Below are positions 16,307 to 25,276 of a DNA stretch of 64,000 bases, one piece after another (the stretch's first letter is position 1; every line of letters starts with the position of its first letter). The position numbers were made by a program, and so were the translations under genes. This DNA is from CADEDH01 sp039029735 (GTDB taxonomy: Bacteria > Actinomycetota > Acidimicrobiia > Acidimicrobiales > SZUA-35): the NCBI GenBank assembly GCA_039029735.1, contig JBCCFL010000001.1, positions 1-64,000 of the forward strand, written 5' to 3'. The notes beneath the pieces are model-generated. The model had not been told where the DNA came from and did no database searches. It saw only the letters and a program-made list of their open reading frames with translations.

Positions 16307-17221
16307 TCAGACCCGGACGAGCAGCGAGACGGCGTAGCCGTTGGCGTTGTCGCCGGTGACCGTGGCCAACTGCTCCTCCCAGCCGTCGGCGAACACCCCG
16401 TCGCTCGCCAGGGTCAGCTCGGCCAGTTCCGCAGCGCTGTCGCCGTAGCGGGTGTCGGCGTAGACCTGTTCGGCGTCGGCGCGGGGCAGGGCGAGCTGGC
16501 TCGTCTTGATGGCGTTATCACCGTTGCTCGCGCCGTCGATCGTCTCGTAGACCTCGAAGTGACAGTGTGGCCACCGCCCGGGGTAGCACCCCGGGAACAC
16601 GGTGGTGAACGTGATGCGCCCGGCGTCGTCGGCGGCCTGCAGGCCACGGAGGAAGTTCTGGTCCTCGATCTGGTAGACGGAGTACAGCCCGTTGGCCGCG
16701 TTCTGCCACAGGTAGATGGCGGCGCCGGGCCGTGGATCGCCCGTTGCTGCGTCCACCACGGTGAGGTTGAGGGTGGTTTCGATACCCTCTGCGGTCCCGC
16801 TCAGCTCACCGATACTCGAGCGGATGTCGGGCCGAACCACGCCGTCGATATCGAGCACGTTCGGGCCGTTGGTGCCGTCGGCCGGGAACGGGCCCGCTGT
16901 CTCGTCTGGGATCTCGGCTCCGGGGCTGGCTGCCGGCTCGGGTGGGGCGGTGCCGGTCGTGTCGCCGGCATCGGTGGCGCCAGCATCGGCGGCCGTGGTC
17001 GATGACGTGCCTGCGTCGGTGGCTGTGCCGTTCGACGCGGTGGATGAGGGTGCCGATGCATCGGGGCTGGTCGAGCCGGCGTGGTCGGTACTGCACCCGA
17101 TGGCGAGACCGGCGAGGCCCGCTGCGCCCACCCATTGGAGGGCGCGACGCCGGCCGACGAGCCGTTCGAGGTCGGGGGCCAGGCCGCCGAAGTCGGCGGG
17201 GGCAGGATCGGTGGTGTGCAT
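16307..17221 (-). CDS. Exported intradiol ring-cleavage dioxygenase-like lipoprotein
   Basis: A 304-residue protein. The N-terminus has a twin-arginine-like RRRALQWVG followed by a hydrophobic stretch and lipobox AIGCS (about residues 24-43), then an ~80-residue Ser/Thr/Ala/Asp/Gly linker, then an intradiol dioxygenase fold. The Fe(III) ligands are present: Tyr in LYSVY, Tyr in FPGCYPG, and two His in WPHCHFEV, matching the Tyr2-His2 set of protocatechuate 3,4-dioxygenase. It probably oxidises an aromatic outside the cell membrane; such exported homologues are poorly characterised. ATG 17221 has GATACT 6 nt upstream (leaderless). Confidence 0.83.
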   Translation of the reverse strand: MHTTDPAPADFGGLAPDLERLVGRRRALQWVGAAGLAGLAIGCSTDHAGSTSPDASAPSSTASNGTATDAGTSSTTAADAGATDAGDTTGTAPPEPAASPGAEIPDETAGPFPADGTNGPNVLDIDGVVRPDIRSSIGELSGTAEGIETTLNLTVVDAATGDPRPGAAIYLWQNAANGLYSVYQIEDQNFLRGLQAADDAGRITFTTVFPGCYPGRWPHCHFEVYETIDGASNGDNAIKTSQLALPRADAEQVYADTRYGDSAAELAELTLASDGVFADGWEEQLATVTGDNANGYAVSLLVRV

Positions 17222-17297
17222 ACAGCCAGTATCGACCGGGAATGTGAAGGAACCGTGAGCGCCCTCGCGGCCCCGGCCTGACCAGCACCGGACGCCG

Positions 17298-18857
17298 TCA
17301 GACGATGCGGCTCCCGCTGTTGCCCCAGTACTCGTCGCGAAGGATGCGCTTGTACAGCTTCCCGGTCGGTAGTCGAGGCAGCTCCGGGCGGAAGTCGATC
17401 GAGCGCGGCACCTTGTACCGGGCGATGTGCTCTTCGGCATAGACCATGAGCTCACGGGCCAACTCATCGGTTGCCTCGACGCCGGCCTCGGGCTGGACCA
17501 CTGCCTTGACCTCTTCACCGAGATCAGTGTTGGGTACGCCGAAGACGGCGACGTCGGCCACCTTCGGGTGCATGATCAGGCAATCCTCGATCTCCTGGGG
17601 ATAGATGTTCACGCCGCCGGCGATGATCATGAACGCCTTGCGATCGGTGAGGAACAGGTACCCGTCCTCATCGACGTAGCCAACGTCGCCGAGGGTGGTC
17701 CAGTACGGATGCTCAGGGTGCTGGGAGCCCCGGGTCTTGTCCGGGTCGTTGTGATACTCGAACACCTGCTCTTCGCGTTCGAAGTAGATCGTGCCGGGCT
17801 CACCGGCTGGCAGCTCGTTGCCTTCGTCGTCGCAGATGTGGATCACGCCGACGAGCGCCTTGCCAACGGTGCCGGGGCGCTCCAACCACTCATCGGGGCC
17901 GCAGAAGACGAAGCCGTTCACTTCGGTGCCGGCGTAGTACTCATTGATGATCGGCCCCCACATGTCGAACATCTGCTTCTTCACCTCCACCGGGCAGGGG
18001 GCCGCGGCGTGGATCGCCACCTTGTGGTTGCTCCAGTCGTGACCCTGACGCTGCTCCTCGGGCAGCTTGAGCATTCGGGAGAACATCGTGGGCACCCACT
18101 GCGAGTGGGTGATCTCGTACTGATCGAGGTATTGAAGGGCCAGTGCGGGATCGAATTTCTCCATCACCACCACCGATGCGCCGAACGACTGGAACGACGT
18201 GGTGAACCCGAGCGGGGCGGAGTGATACATCGGCGCCGGCGACAGGTACACCGCGTTCTCGTCGGCCTGGAAGAGCATCTGAGCGAGCAATGCCACCGAC
18301 GACACGCCCGCCGGATCGTCGATCTGGAGGCCGTTCAGCGGCCGCTTGATGCCCTTCGGGCGGCCCGTGGTGCCAGAGCTGTAGAGCATGGTCTCACCCC
18401 GGGGCTGGTTCTCGAGCGCCTCGGCCGGGAACTGCTGCAGTGAGGTTTCGTAGTCGTCGAAGCCCGCAACGGAGCCGTCGACGGCCAGCAGCACCTCCAC
18501 GTCGGGGGCGAGTGCGGGCACCGGCTCGATCAGTTCAGCCATGGCGGCGGAGGTGAACAGCGCCTTCGAGGCGGAGTCCTGCAAGACGTAGGCCGTCTCG
18601 TCGGGCTGGAGGTAACGGTTGATGGTGGTGTAGTAGAGGCCCGAGCGCGCCGCGGCCCAGAACGTCTCGAAGTAGTGGATGTTGTTCTCCATGAAGATGG
18701 AGACGTGGTCACCAGGGCGCAGGCCAGCGGCCCACATCAGCTGGGCGAGCTGGGCCGACCGGGCGTCGAGTTCGGCGAAGGTGAGCGAGGCGCCAGAGCC
18801 GGCCATGATCACGGCCGGCTTGTCAGGAGTGGTTTCGGCGTAGGTCCCGGGATACAT
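17298..18857 (-). CDS. Acyl-CoA synthetase (AMP-forming, FadD-type)
   Basis: A 519-residue ANL-superfamily ligase. Signatures are the P-loop YSSGTTGRPKG (about residues 159-169), YAGTEVNG (motif 2), TLGDVGYVDEDGY with hinge DRKAFMI, GGVNIYPQEIE, and the adenylation Lys in LPTGKLYKR near the end. It activates a carboxylic acid to acyl-CoA with ATP; FadD13-like relatives take medium/long chains, but chain length is not readable. ATG 18857 has GAAGGGG upstream; an extension to 19007 would add an unrelated basic sequence. It probably feeds the dehydrogenases in the window. Confidence 0.92.
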   Translation of the reverse strand: MYPGTYAETTPDKPAVIMAGSGASLTFAELDARSAQLAQLMWAAGLRPGDHVSIFMENNIHYFETFWAAARSGLYYTTINRYLQPDETAYVLQDSASKALFTSAAMAELIEPVPALAPDVEVLLAVDGSVAGFDDYETSLQQFPAEALENQPRGETMLYSSGTTGRPKGIKRPLNGLQIDDPAGVSSVALLAQMLFQADENAVYLSPAPMYHSAPLGFTTSFQSFGASVVVMEKFDPALALQYLDQYEITHSQWVPTMFSRMLKLPEEQRQGHDWSNHKVAIHAAAPCPVEVKKQMFDMWGPIINEYYAGTEVNGFVFCGPDEWLERPGTVGKALVGVIHICDDEGNELPAGEPGTIYFEREEQVFEYHNDPDKTRGSQHPEHPYWTTLGDVGYVDEDGYLFLTDRKAFMIIAGGVNIYPQEIEDCLIMHPKVADVAVFGVPNTDLGEEVKAVVQPEAGVEATDELARELMVYAEEHIARYKVPRSIDFRPELPRLPTGKLYKRILRDEYWGNSGSRIV

Positions 18858-18942
18858 GGCTGCTGGTGGCCCCTTCAGGTCTCGAGCGGGCTGGATGGTG
18901 GCCCGAGGGTAAACGCCGCTACGGGCCTGTGTCAGGTCCGCC

Positions 18943-19827
18943 TCAGCCGAGGGCGATGGCCACCGGCGATGCGATCGCGAGCAGCAACCCCAGACGCTGG
19001 CGCCCAACCGCTCGTTCGCCGAACACGAGCCACGCCAGGGCCACGGTGGCCACCGGGTACAGCGACGTGAGAACCGACACCACGGCGAGCGAACCGTTCA
19101 GGGTGGCCCACAGGAATCCGAGATTCGACCCGGTGTCGAGCAGCCCGGCGAGGGCCACCAGGCCGACGGTCTCGGCTCGCCACCGGCGGTCGGAGGGCTC
19201 GCCGCCCCGGGCCGGGCGAGTGCCATCGGGGCCGCGACGACGCACGACCACCTGCCAGACGACGAGCAGTGGGATCGCAGTCACGAGGCGGGCACCCACC
19301 ACGGGCCACGGCACGGCGTCGGGATCGGTCAGGTCGAACAAGATGTAGAACACCCCGAAGGCAACGCCGGCCACGAGCGACTCGATCACCACGGTTGCGG
19401 TGACGGGCGAGTCGTCCACCTGCCGGTCGGCTGCTGAGGCGAGGGCGATGGCGACGAGACCGATCGCAAGGCCCGCCGCCACCAGGAGCGTGAGCCGCTC
19501 GCCGGTGGCGATACTCCACAGCGCAGGCACCACGGCTGCAGTGAGGGCAGTCAGCGGTGCCACCACGAACATGGGCCCGGCGGCGAGCCGTCGATAGAGG
19601 AAGATCAGCCCCGCGGCCCCGAACACGCCGGCGATCGCCCCGATGCCGACGTCGGGCCACGACATCGGCGTGCCCCACAGCACGGCCGTGATCGTGATCG
19701 CCACGAGGCCGACGAGATGCGCACCACCGAGAACCGCCACGACCGGCGCCCGCCGGGTGGCGACTCCGCCGCAGAAGTCGCCAGCGCCGAACGCCAACGC
19801 GGTCACGATACTCACCAGGATGACCAC
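18943..19827 (-). CDS. EamA/DMT-family transporter
   Basis: A 294-residue membrane protein with about ten hydrophobic helices in two EamA-like halves (first half RRLAAGPMFVVAPLTALTA, second half LNGSLAVVSVLTSLYPVAT followed by a WLVFGERA motif). This is the layout of drug/metabolite transporters; substrate unknown. The GTG start at 19827 has AAGGGA 7 nt upstream. It lies 85 bp behind the acyl-CoA synthetase start and points the same way, so it is upstream of the ligase in a possible operon. Confidence 0.85.
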   Translation of the reverse strand: MVILVSIVTALAFGAGDFCGGVATRRAPVVAVLGGAHLVGLVAITITAVLWGTPMSWPDVGIGAIAGVFGAAGLIFLYRRLAAGPMFVVAPLTALTAAVVPALWSIATGERLTLLVAAGLAIGLVAIALASAADRQVDDSPVTATVVIESLVAGVAFGVFYILFDLTDPDAVPWPVVGARLVTAIPLLVVWQVVVRRRGPDGTRPARGGEPSDRRWRAETVGLVALAGLLDTGSNLGFLWATLNGSLAVVSVLTSLYPVATVALAWLVFGERAVGRQRLGLLLAIASPVAIALG

Positions 19828-19968
19828 GCAGATGTCCCTTCACGTCGATGATTGGGGCTGAATGGGCAATGATCCCGGGATTGGCCCCTATCGACGGGCG
19901 AAACCTTCCTGGGAATTCCACTCACAGGGGCATCCTGGCCGCGCAGCGTGCTGTAGATTACCCGGGTC

Positions 19969-20538
19969 GTGATCGATCGGTTCTTCGCCCTCCCCCGGAG
20001 CCAGCAGTTCGGCGCCCTCGTCATCGCGGGCGTGTTCGTGTTCATGCTGGTGGCCTCCGTCATGCTCGGAACCCGTTCGAGCCCCAACGATCCCACCCAG
20101 TTCGTGATCTCCAACGGTGCCCCAGGGGCCGCTGGTGACGACTCGATGCGCTCCGGTTCCGCTGGATCCTCCGACGGGCTCGACCCTGATGCCCCGGCGG
20201 TCACCACGGAACTGCCGACCACGTCGACCTCGACCACCACCACCACGATCACGACGACCACCGAGACCACGGTCGCCACCACCCAAGCCCCTCGTCCAAC
20301 GGCTGCGCCCACGACGACGGCTGCGCCAACAACGTCGTCGAGCGAGACCACCGTCGCCGATTCCACGTCGTCGACTGACACCACCGACACAACTGTGGAA
20401 AGCACGACCACTACCGTGGAAAACGGCTCGACCACCACGGTGGAGTCGACCACGAGCACGTCCGTCACGTCGTCGACCACGGAGTCGACCACCACCACGT
20501 CGTCGACCTTGGTTGGCGACACCGGAAACGGTGGCTGA
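19969..20538 (+). CDS. Membrane-anchored Thr/Ser-rich protein
   Basis: A 189-residue protein with one N-terminal transmembrane anchor (FGALVIAGVFVFMLVASVML, about residues 15-34) and an outside tail that is about half Thr/Ser after residue 75. The tail resembles mucin-like O-mannosylated stalks of actinobacterial surface proteins. It has no folded domain. GTG start at 19969 with TAGATT 9 nt upstream. Function unknown; possibly a cell-envelope spacer or adhesin stalk. Confidence 0.65.
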   Translation: MIDRFFALPRSQQFGALVIAGVFVFMLVASVMLGTRSSPNDPTQFVISNGAPGAAGDDSMRSGSAGSSDGLDPDAPAVTTELPTTSTSTTTTTITTTTETTVATTQAPRPTAAPTTTAAPTTSSSETTVADSTSSTDTTDTTVESTTTTVENGSTTTVESTTSTSVTSSTTESTTTTSSTLVGDTGNGG

Positions 20539-20543
20539 TCAGA

Positions 20544-20574
20544 CCGGCTGAACAGGCTGGTTCACAGGAGCCGG
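20544..20574. terminator. Weak hairpin between convergent genes
   Basis: CCGGCT and AGCCGG arms with a 19-nt loop between the Thr-rich protein and the SCO6745-like gene; weak, no T-tract. Confidence 0.2.
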
Positions 20575-20607
20575 CCTGCCTGGCTGCCCCGGACCGACCT
20601 CGTGCCG

Positions 20608-21345
20608 TCAGCGGGAGGCGTGACCCCGGGCTTCCTTGGCCAGTGTGCGCAACTCGGCCCGTTCGTCATCGCTGAGCACGTCGAGATCGGTGGCGTGGAG
20701 CTGGTCGGTCATCGCCTCGATTCCCTCGCGGGCGTCCGCGAGGTGGCTCACGTCGGGGTACGGCTCGGGCCAGCCGAAGAACTCGGCGTTCCAGGTGCCA
20801 GCCGGCCCACTGAGAATGGCGTCGAGGGGGCCCATGCCCGATGCCTGCACGGCCACGGCGTGGCGGCCGAAGCGAAGCTCGCGCATCGTCTGGGCCAGCT
20901 GGAACGTGCGGGCCGGTCCGGCGGCCGGGAGGTCCTGATCGCGCCAGCCGACGAAGGTCGGGGCGCCGAGCGGGCTTGCGGTGGTGACCACCTTCTCGAG
21001 AAGTTCGCCCAGGCGGGCCGTACCGGCGAACCCGTCGAGCTTCTCCTCACCCCACTCCTGGCAGATGCCGGCATAGATCTTTGCCCCGTCGGTGGGGGCG
21101 ATGCCGGCCCGGCCCTCGGTCACCATCTGGCGCATCAGGCCTGGCTCCCAGAAGTGGGCGGCCGCCACCACGTTGTCGACCGGGCAGTCGCCGAGCACGC
21201 CAAGGCGTCCCACGGCGTAGGCGGCCCGACCCGGTGGCATGCCGCGCGCCTCCGCCTTTTCGAGCGTTGATGGAGCCATGAGCCACTCCATCGCCAGCAT
21301 TCCGATCGATCCCCGCATACTCCGGGCGACACTGAGGCTGTCCAT
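20608..21345 (-). CDS. SCO6745-like conserved helical protein
   Basis: A 245-residue, mostly helical protein. The pattern GRAAYAVGRLGVLGDCP...VVAAAHFWEPGLM and GRHAVAVQASGMGPLDAIL resembles the actinobacterial SCO6745 family, which has no established function. No catalytic motif, signal peptide or membrane helix is visible. I start at ATG 21345 because TAGCGT lies 7 nt before it; a longer start would run into the divergent cupin promoter. Family assignment is from remembered pattern, not a search. Confidence 0.65.
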   Translation of the reverse strand: MDSLSVARSMRGSIGMLAMEWLMAPSTLEKAEARGMPPGRAAYAVGRLGVLGDCPVDNVVAAAHFWEPGLMRQMVTEGRAGIAPTDGAKIYAGICQEWGEEKLDGFAGTARLGELLEKVVTTASPLGAPTFVGWRDQDLPAAGPARTFQLAQTMRELRFGRHAVAVQASGMGPLDAILSGPAGTWNAEFFGWPEPYPDVSHLADAREGIEAMTDQLHATDLDVLSDDERAELRTLAKEARGHASR

Positions 21346-21352
21346 GAGCGGG

Positions 21353-21358
21353 ACGCTA
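21353..21358 (-). promoter_or_regulatory. Leaderless -10 box (TAGCGT) for the SCO6745-like gene
   Basis: TAGCGT on the minus strand, 7 nt before ATG 21345, within the 73-bp divergent spacer. Confidence 0.45.
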
Positions 21359-21406
21359 GCCACCAGTGCGGCCACCGGCGAATCTGACCCGACCTCCCCA
21401 TCGATG

Positions 21407-21412
21407 TAGCGT
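21407..21412 (+). promoter_or_regulatory. Leaderless -10 box (TAGCGT) for the cupin gene
   Basis: TAGCGT 6 nt before ATG 21419, the partner of the divergent promoter at 21353. Confidence 0.45.
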
Positions 21413-21418
21413 CGAGCC

Positions 21419-21889
21419 ATGCTCGACTTCGTTCGACCGGCGGCCCGAATCGACGATTCAGCCATCACCTGGCGCCAGTTCCCCGGCTACGACGGCCTGT
21501 ACTTCTGGGTTCTCGGGGTGAACGAGTTGCGTCAGCAGGTGGACCTCTACTTCCGACTGGCGCCTGGCGCCCGCTGTCCGAGTCACCGTCACGTTGGCCC
21601 GACCGACACGTTGGTGGTCGAGGGCATCCAGCGAACGTGGGCCCAGGCCGGTGACGGCTCCTGGCACCTGGAGGCCGAGCGGCCGCCGGGTACCTTCGCC
21701 GCCAACGAGGGCGATCATCTGCACTCCGAGGAGGGCGGGCCCGAGGGCGCGATCGTGAAGCTGTCGATGAGTGCGGTCGACGGTGTGATCTGGGAGACGC
21801 TGGACGACGAGGGAACGGTGATCGAGGTGACCACGCTCGCCGACTTCATGCGGGCCCTCAGCCGCCAGGTGGCGCCGACCAGCGTCTGA
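21419..21889 (+). CDS. Cupin-domain protein
   Basis: A 156-residue single cupin. Metal-binding residues are HRHVGPTDTLVVEG (motif 1, two His and a later acidic residue) and GDHLHSEEGG (motif 2 His). It is likely a small dioxygenase/isomerase or a ligand-binding cupin (ChrR-like); which one is not readable. The downstream end overlaps the convergent HSL-type hydrolase gene by 32 bp. Leaderless start. Confidence 0.78.
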   Translation: MLDFVRPAARIDDSAITWRQFPGYDGLYFWVLGVNELRQQVDLYFRLAPGARCPSHRHVGPTDTLVVEGIQRTWAQAGDGSWHLEAERPPGTFAANEGDHLHSEEGGPEGAIVKLSMSAVDGVIWETLDDEGTVIEVTTLADFMRALSRQVAPTSV

Positions 21890-22847
21890 CCACGGCAAGG
21901 GCTTCGGCCAGTGCGAGATCGGCCTCCGGAAGATCCCGGTGGTAGTGCCATGCGTGCCACAGACCAGGCCAGACGTCGAGTGAAGCCAACACGCCGCTGA
22001 GGCGGGCGCGGCGGGCAACGCGGACGGCGTCGACGAGGGCGCTGTCGTTGCCTCCTGCCTGGATGAACAGCGGTGGGAGACCGGCCAGCTCCGCCCAGAG
22101 CGGCGACACCCGGGGATCACCAGGATCGAGCTCACCCCGGTAGGCGTCGCGTAGCCAGCACTGTTGTTCCGGCCCGGTGTCGTCGAGGGGGTGAGGTGCG
22201 GCCGGCGTGATGCCGGCGCGGGCGTGATCGAGATGCGGGCTGAACATCACGAGGCCACTCGGGGCGCGGTGCTGTTCCTGGTGGGCGGCCAATGCGACAC
22301 TCAAGGCCATGTTGGCTCCGGCCGAGTCGCCCCCGAGGATGAGTGACCGACTCGCCGGGGTGCGCGACGACACCTCGGCCCACACCGCCCGGCAGTCGTC
22401 GAGGCCCGCGGGGTGGGGATGCTCGGGAGCGAGGCGGTAGTCGATCGACACCACGTCGACGCCTGCCGCGAGCCGTTCGGTGATCGGCAGTGCCGTCTCT
22501 GGCGAGCCGAGGGCGTAGCCGCCGCCGTGGCAGTACACGAGCAGCGGCCGGACGGGCTCGCCGCCCGGTGGCCATGAACCGGTGACCAGACAGCGGACCC
22601 CGCCGATCGTCACCTCACGGTGCCCGCACTCCTCGGCACTCGGGTCGCCGTCGAGCCACGCGTCGTGAACCTGTCGGCGCCACGCCCCGACGGCGGTGGC
22701 GTCGTCCATGGCCGGCATCGCCAGATGCCCGGTGCTCGGCCGGGCGAGCCGCGCCTGTGCCGCAGCCGACAACGGGCCCCATCCGGCACCGGCGGTTGGT
22801 GCAGTGCGGGAAGCGGCCGGCTCGTCGGCGGGTGACGGTGACGTCAT
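21858..22847 (-). CDS. Alpha/beta hydrolase, HSL/acetyl-hydrolase type
   Basis: A 329-residue hormone-sensitive-lipase-family esterase. The oxyanion motif is YCHGGGYALGS (about residues 104-114), nucleophile GDSAG (about 174-178), with an Asp in GGNDSALVDAV and His in WHAWHYH. The first ~45 residues are low-complexity Ser/Pro/Ala and may be trimmed. It cleaves short or medium acyl esters. TAGCAT at 22854-22859 lies 6 nt before the ATG. The cupin is convergent, so no shared function is implied. Confidence 0.87.
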   Translation of the reverse strand: MTSPSPADEPAASRTAPTAGAGWGPLSAAAQARLARPSTGHLAMPAMDDATAVGAWRRQVHDAWLDGDPSAEECGHREVTIGGVRCLVTGSWPPGGEPVRPLLVYCHGGGYALGSPETALPITERLAAGVDVVSIDYRLAPEHPHPAGLDDCRAVWAEVSSRTPASRSLILGGDSAGANMALSVALAAHQEQHRAPSGLVMFSPHLDHARAGITPAAPHPLDDTGPEQQCWLRDAYRGELDPGDPRVSPLWAELAGLPPLFIQAGGNDSALVDAVRVARRARLSGVLASLDVWPGLWHAWHYHRDLPEADLALAEALAVVRRWSAPPGG

Positions 22848-22853
22848 GGGCCG

Positions 22854-22859
22854 ATGCTA
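22854..22859 (-). promoter_or_regulatory. Leaderless -10 box (TAGCAT) for the HSL-type hydrolase
   Basis: TAGCAT on the minus strand, 6 nt before ATG 22847; it overlaps the 3' end of the endonuclease V gene. Confidence 0.4.
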
Positions 22860-23573
22860 CGAGGGCTCGCCGGGGCCACGGGGGCTGGAGCGGTCCCGGA
22901 TGATCTGACGCCCGATCTGATCTGCGAGGCGGGTGGTCTCGGGAAGACGGAACCGAGGGCACAACGCAAGCACCAGCCGTCGGGCCGATTCGACGTCGAC
23001 GAGATGACCGGGCGAGACATAGACGGGCTTGACCCTGGATCGGGTGCGCACTGCGCTGCCGACCACGACACCGCGGTCCACGATGTCGGCCCACTCCCCT
23101 CGGTCAGGGCCAACTGCGCCGTGGGTTCCCACGAATGCCGCTTTGGCGCACCCGATCGTGGCGATGCCGGTCACAACGCCGAGGTGGCTGGCCAGGCCGA
23201 ATCGTTCCGGGTGGGCGTACCCGTGGCCGTCGGCAACGATGAGCGGTGGAGGTTCCGCCAGCCGGGCCACAGCCTCGAGTAGCAACGGAAGCTCCCGGAA
23301 CGACAACATCCCTGCTCGGTAGGCGGTGTCGACCCGACCGCTGGCCGTTGCCCTGTCCTGGACCGAGAAGTCTCCGGTGTCGATCACAACGGCCACGGCA
23401 ACGGCCGAATCGTCGGGCCCCGGGCCGTAGGACACGTCGACGCCACAGGCCACGACGGGCAGCGACGGGAACGGCTGGAGCTCGACGAGGGCCGCCAGCC
23501 GCTGTTGCTCGGCGACGGCCTCGTCGTCGGAGCGAACCGGTGTTGCGTCCGGTTGACGGCCCTGTCGATCCAC
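22857..23573 (-). CDS. nfi: Endonuclease V
   Basis: A 238-residue endonuclease V that nicks DNA or RNA one base 3' of deaminated purines (inosine). Signatures in order: CGVDVSYG (about residues 43-50), FRELPLLLEA, ADGHGYAHPERFGLASHLG (metal-binding Asp/His region), and KPVYVSPGH near the C-terminus. Length is normal. Start GTG at 23573, with TAGGGT 6 nt upstream. No partner gene is implied by its neighbours. Confidence 0.93.
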   Translation of the reverse strand: MDRQGRQPDATPVRSDDEAVAEQQRLAALVELQPFPSLPVVACGVDVSYGPGPDDSAVAVAVVIDTGDFSVQDRATASGRVDTAYRAGMLSFRELPLLLEAVARLAEPPPLIVADGHGYAHPERFGLASHLGVVTGIATIGCAKAAFVGTHGAVGPDRGEWADIVDRGVVVGSAVRTRSRVKPVYVSPGHLVDVESARRLVLALCPRFRLPETTRLADQIGRQIIRDRSSPRGPGEPS

Positions 23574-23579
23574 GATCCG

Positions 23580-23585
23580 ACCCTA
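23580..23585 (-). promoter_or_regulatory. Leaderless -10 box (TAGGGT) for endonuclease V
   Basis: TAGGGT on the minus strand, 6 nt before the GTG at 23573. Confidence 0.45.
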
Positions 23586-23642
23586 GGGCAGCGCTGGGGG
23601 TGGAGATTGTCGGTTCGATGGCGGCTGTGCTAACCCCGGAGC

Positions 23643-24806
23643 ATGGACTTCGCTGCGAACCCGGACCACGAGGCCATCATCGAGGCCGTCGACAAGGTGT
23701 GTGCCCAGTTCGATGACACGTACTGGGCCGAGCGCGACGAGAAGCACGAGTTCCCGTGGGACTTCTACCAGGCCATGGCCGAGGGCGGCTGGATCGGCAT
23801 CGCAATCCCCGAGGAGTACGGCGGTGGAGGTCAAGGGATCACCGAAGGCGCCCTGGTCCTGAACCGCGTTGCCGCCTCGGGCGCCGCCATGAACGGCTCG
23901 ACCGCGATCCATCTCACGATGTTCGGGCTCAACCCCGTTGTGAAGTTCGGCAACGACCAGCTCAAGGAGACCTTTCTCCCCCGCGCCGCCGCTGGCGACT
24001 TGCACGTGGCCTTCGGCGTGACCGAGCCCGACGCCGGCACCGACACCAGCCGCATAACCACCCGCGCCATCGAGGACGGCATGGGTGGTTGGATCATCAA
24101 CGGGCGCAAGATCTGGACCTCCAAGGCACTCGAGTCGGAGGTGGTCCTGCTGCTCGTCCGCACCGACGGCGAGCCCGGTGAGGGCTTTGGTGGCCTCACG
24201 CTGTTCCTGGCCGATCTCGATCCCGAGTACGTCGACATCGCCCCGATCCCGAAGGTGGGCCGCAACGCGGTGGCCAGTTGCGAGGTGGCCTACGACGAGC
24301 TTCCTGTCGAAGGCTGGAGGATGGTCGGCGAGCGCGGGCGCGGCTTCCAGCACATCCTGCATGGGCTGAACCCCGAGCGGATCCTGCTGGCCGGTATGGC
24401 CTGTGGAATCGGCGAGGTGGCGCTGAAGCGGGCGGTGACCTACGCCAAGGACCGCTCGGTGTTCGGCCGCCAGATCGGAGCCAACCAGGCGATCTCGCAT
24501 CCGCTGGCAAAGGCGCACATGCAGCTCAACGCAGCGTTCACGCTGATGATGAAGGCGGCCTGGCGCTACGACAACGGGCTCGAGTGTGCCGAGGAGGCCA
24601 ACACGGCGAAGTACCTCGCTGCTGAGGCCAGCTTCTTTGCCGCCGACCAGGCCATGCAGACCCACGGTGGCCTCGGGTACGCCTCGGAGTACCACGTGGA
24701 GCGGTACTGGCGTGAGGCCCGACTGCAGCGGCTCGCTCCGGTGAGCCAGGAGATGACCTGCAACTTCATCGCCCAGTCGGTGCTGGGTCTGCCTCGCAGC
24801 TACTGA
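23643..24806 (+). CDS. Acyl-CoA dehydrogenase, isovaleryl-CoA dehydrogenase-like base position
   Basis: A 387-residue FAD acyl-CoA dehydrogenase: VAFGVTEPDAGTDTSRI and NGRKIWTS for FAD/acyl-CoA binding, GDL...QIGANQAI helices and a C-terminal MQTHGGLGYASEYHVERYWREAR. The catalytic Glu is not at the YEGT position (here LAPVSQEM) but NPERILLAGM carries Glu near residue 243, the position used by isovaleryl-CoA dehydrogenase. It begins beta-oxidation, passing electrons to ETF. A branched or short substrate is possible. ATG 23643 has CGGAG close upstream. Confidence 0.9.
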   Translation: MDFAANPDHEAIIEAVDKVCAQFDDTYWAERDEKHEFPWDFYQAMAEGGWIGIAIPEEYGGGGQGITEGALVLNRVAASGAAMNGSTAIHLTMFGLNPVVKFGNDQLKETFLPRAAAGDLHVAFGVTEPDAGTDTSRITTRAIEDGMGGWIINGRKIWTSKALESEVVLLLVRTDGEPGEGFGGLTLFLADLDPEYVDIAPIPKVGRNAVASCEVAYDELPVEGWRMVGERGRGFQHILHGLNPERILLAGMACGIGEVALKRAVTYAKDRSVFGRQIGANQAISHPLAKAHMQLNAAFTLMMKAAWRYDNGLECAEEANTAKYLAAEASFFAADQAMQTHGGLGYASEYHVERYWREARLQRLAPVSQEMTCNFIAQSVLGLPRSY

Positions 24807-24818
24807 TCTGTTGGGCCG

Positions 24819-25274
24819 TTACTGGCCGATGCGTGGCGTGAGCACCGTGCGGCGGGTGACCAGGGCCACCCATATCGCAACGAGCCCGGTCACGATGCCC
24901 GGTACGAACGGTGGCCAGTAGCGGAGGGCGTCGAGCCAGGTGCCCCCGTCGAACGATGCGAGCCAGAACCAGACGCCGATCTCGGTCAGCGCGAGGCCAC
25001 CGACGCTCAGCGCCGGGTGGAGCGCTCCTGGTTTCTGGTGCCCCACGAGCAGGGCGAAGGTCACCGACGCCGCCGGGATCAGCCACAACGCAACCGCGAT
25101 GAACCAGATACTCAGCGCGAAGAGCACTCCAGCCAGGCCGGCGAACACCGTGACGACGAACGCGGCGCCGAGCGCGACGGGCGGCACCGTCCAGGCGAAG
25201 GCCGCCGGAATCGGCTGCTGGCCAACGGGTGGCGGTGGCGGTACTGGAGAGGTCTGTGCGATCTGTCCGTCCAT
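24819..25274 (-). CDS. Small membrane protein under twin-operator control
   Basis: A 151-residue protein with about four transmembrane helices (ALGAAFVVTVFAGLAGVLFALS..., WFIAVALWLIPAASVTFALL, LALTEIGVWFWLASF, FVPGIVTGLVAIWVALV). The N-terminus is Pro-rich. No recognised domain; function unknown. The start at ATG 25274 follows TACGCT at 6 nt, and TTGCCT lies 17 bp upstream of that box, so a full sigma-70-like promoter is present, overlapped by a perfect palindrome at 25277-25294. It is convergent with the acyl-CoA dehydrogenase. Confidence 0.7.
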   Translation of the reverse strand: MDGQIAQTSPVPPPPPVGQQPIPAAFAWTVPPVALGAAFVVTVFAGLAGVLFALSIWFIAVALWLIPAASVTFALLVGHQKPGALHPALSVGGLALTEIGVWFWLASFDGGTWLDALRYWPPFVPGIVTGLVAIWVALVTRRTVLTPRIGQ

Positions 25275-25276
25275 GA

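Noticed and set aside
23643..24806. Inactive acyl-CoA dehydrogenase because the YEGT Glu is missing
   Set aside because: A Glu in NPERILLAGM is at the base position of isovaleryl-CoA dehydrogenase, so the enzyme is probably active.
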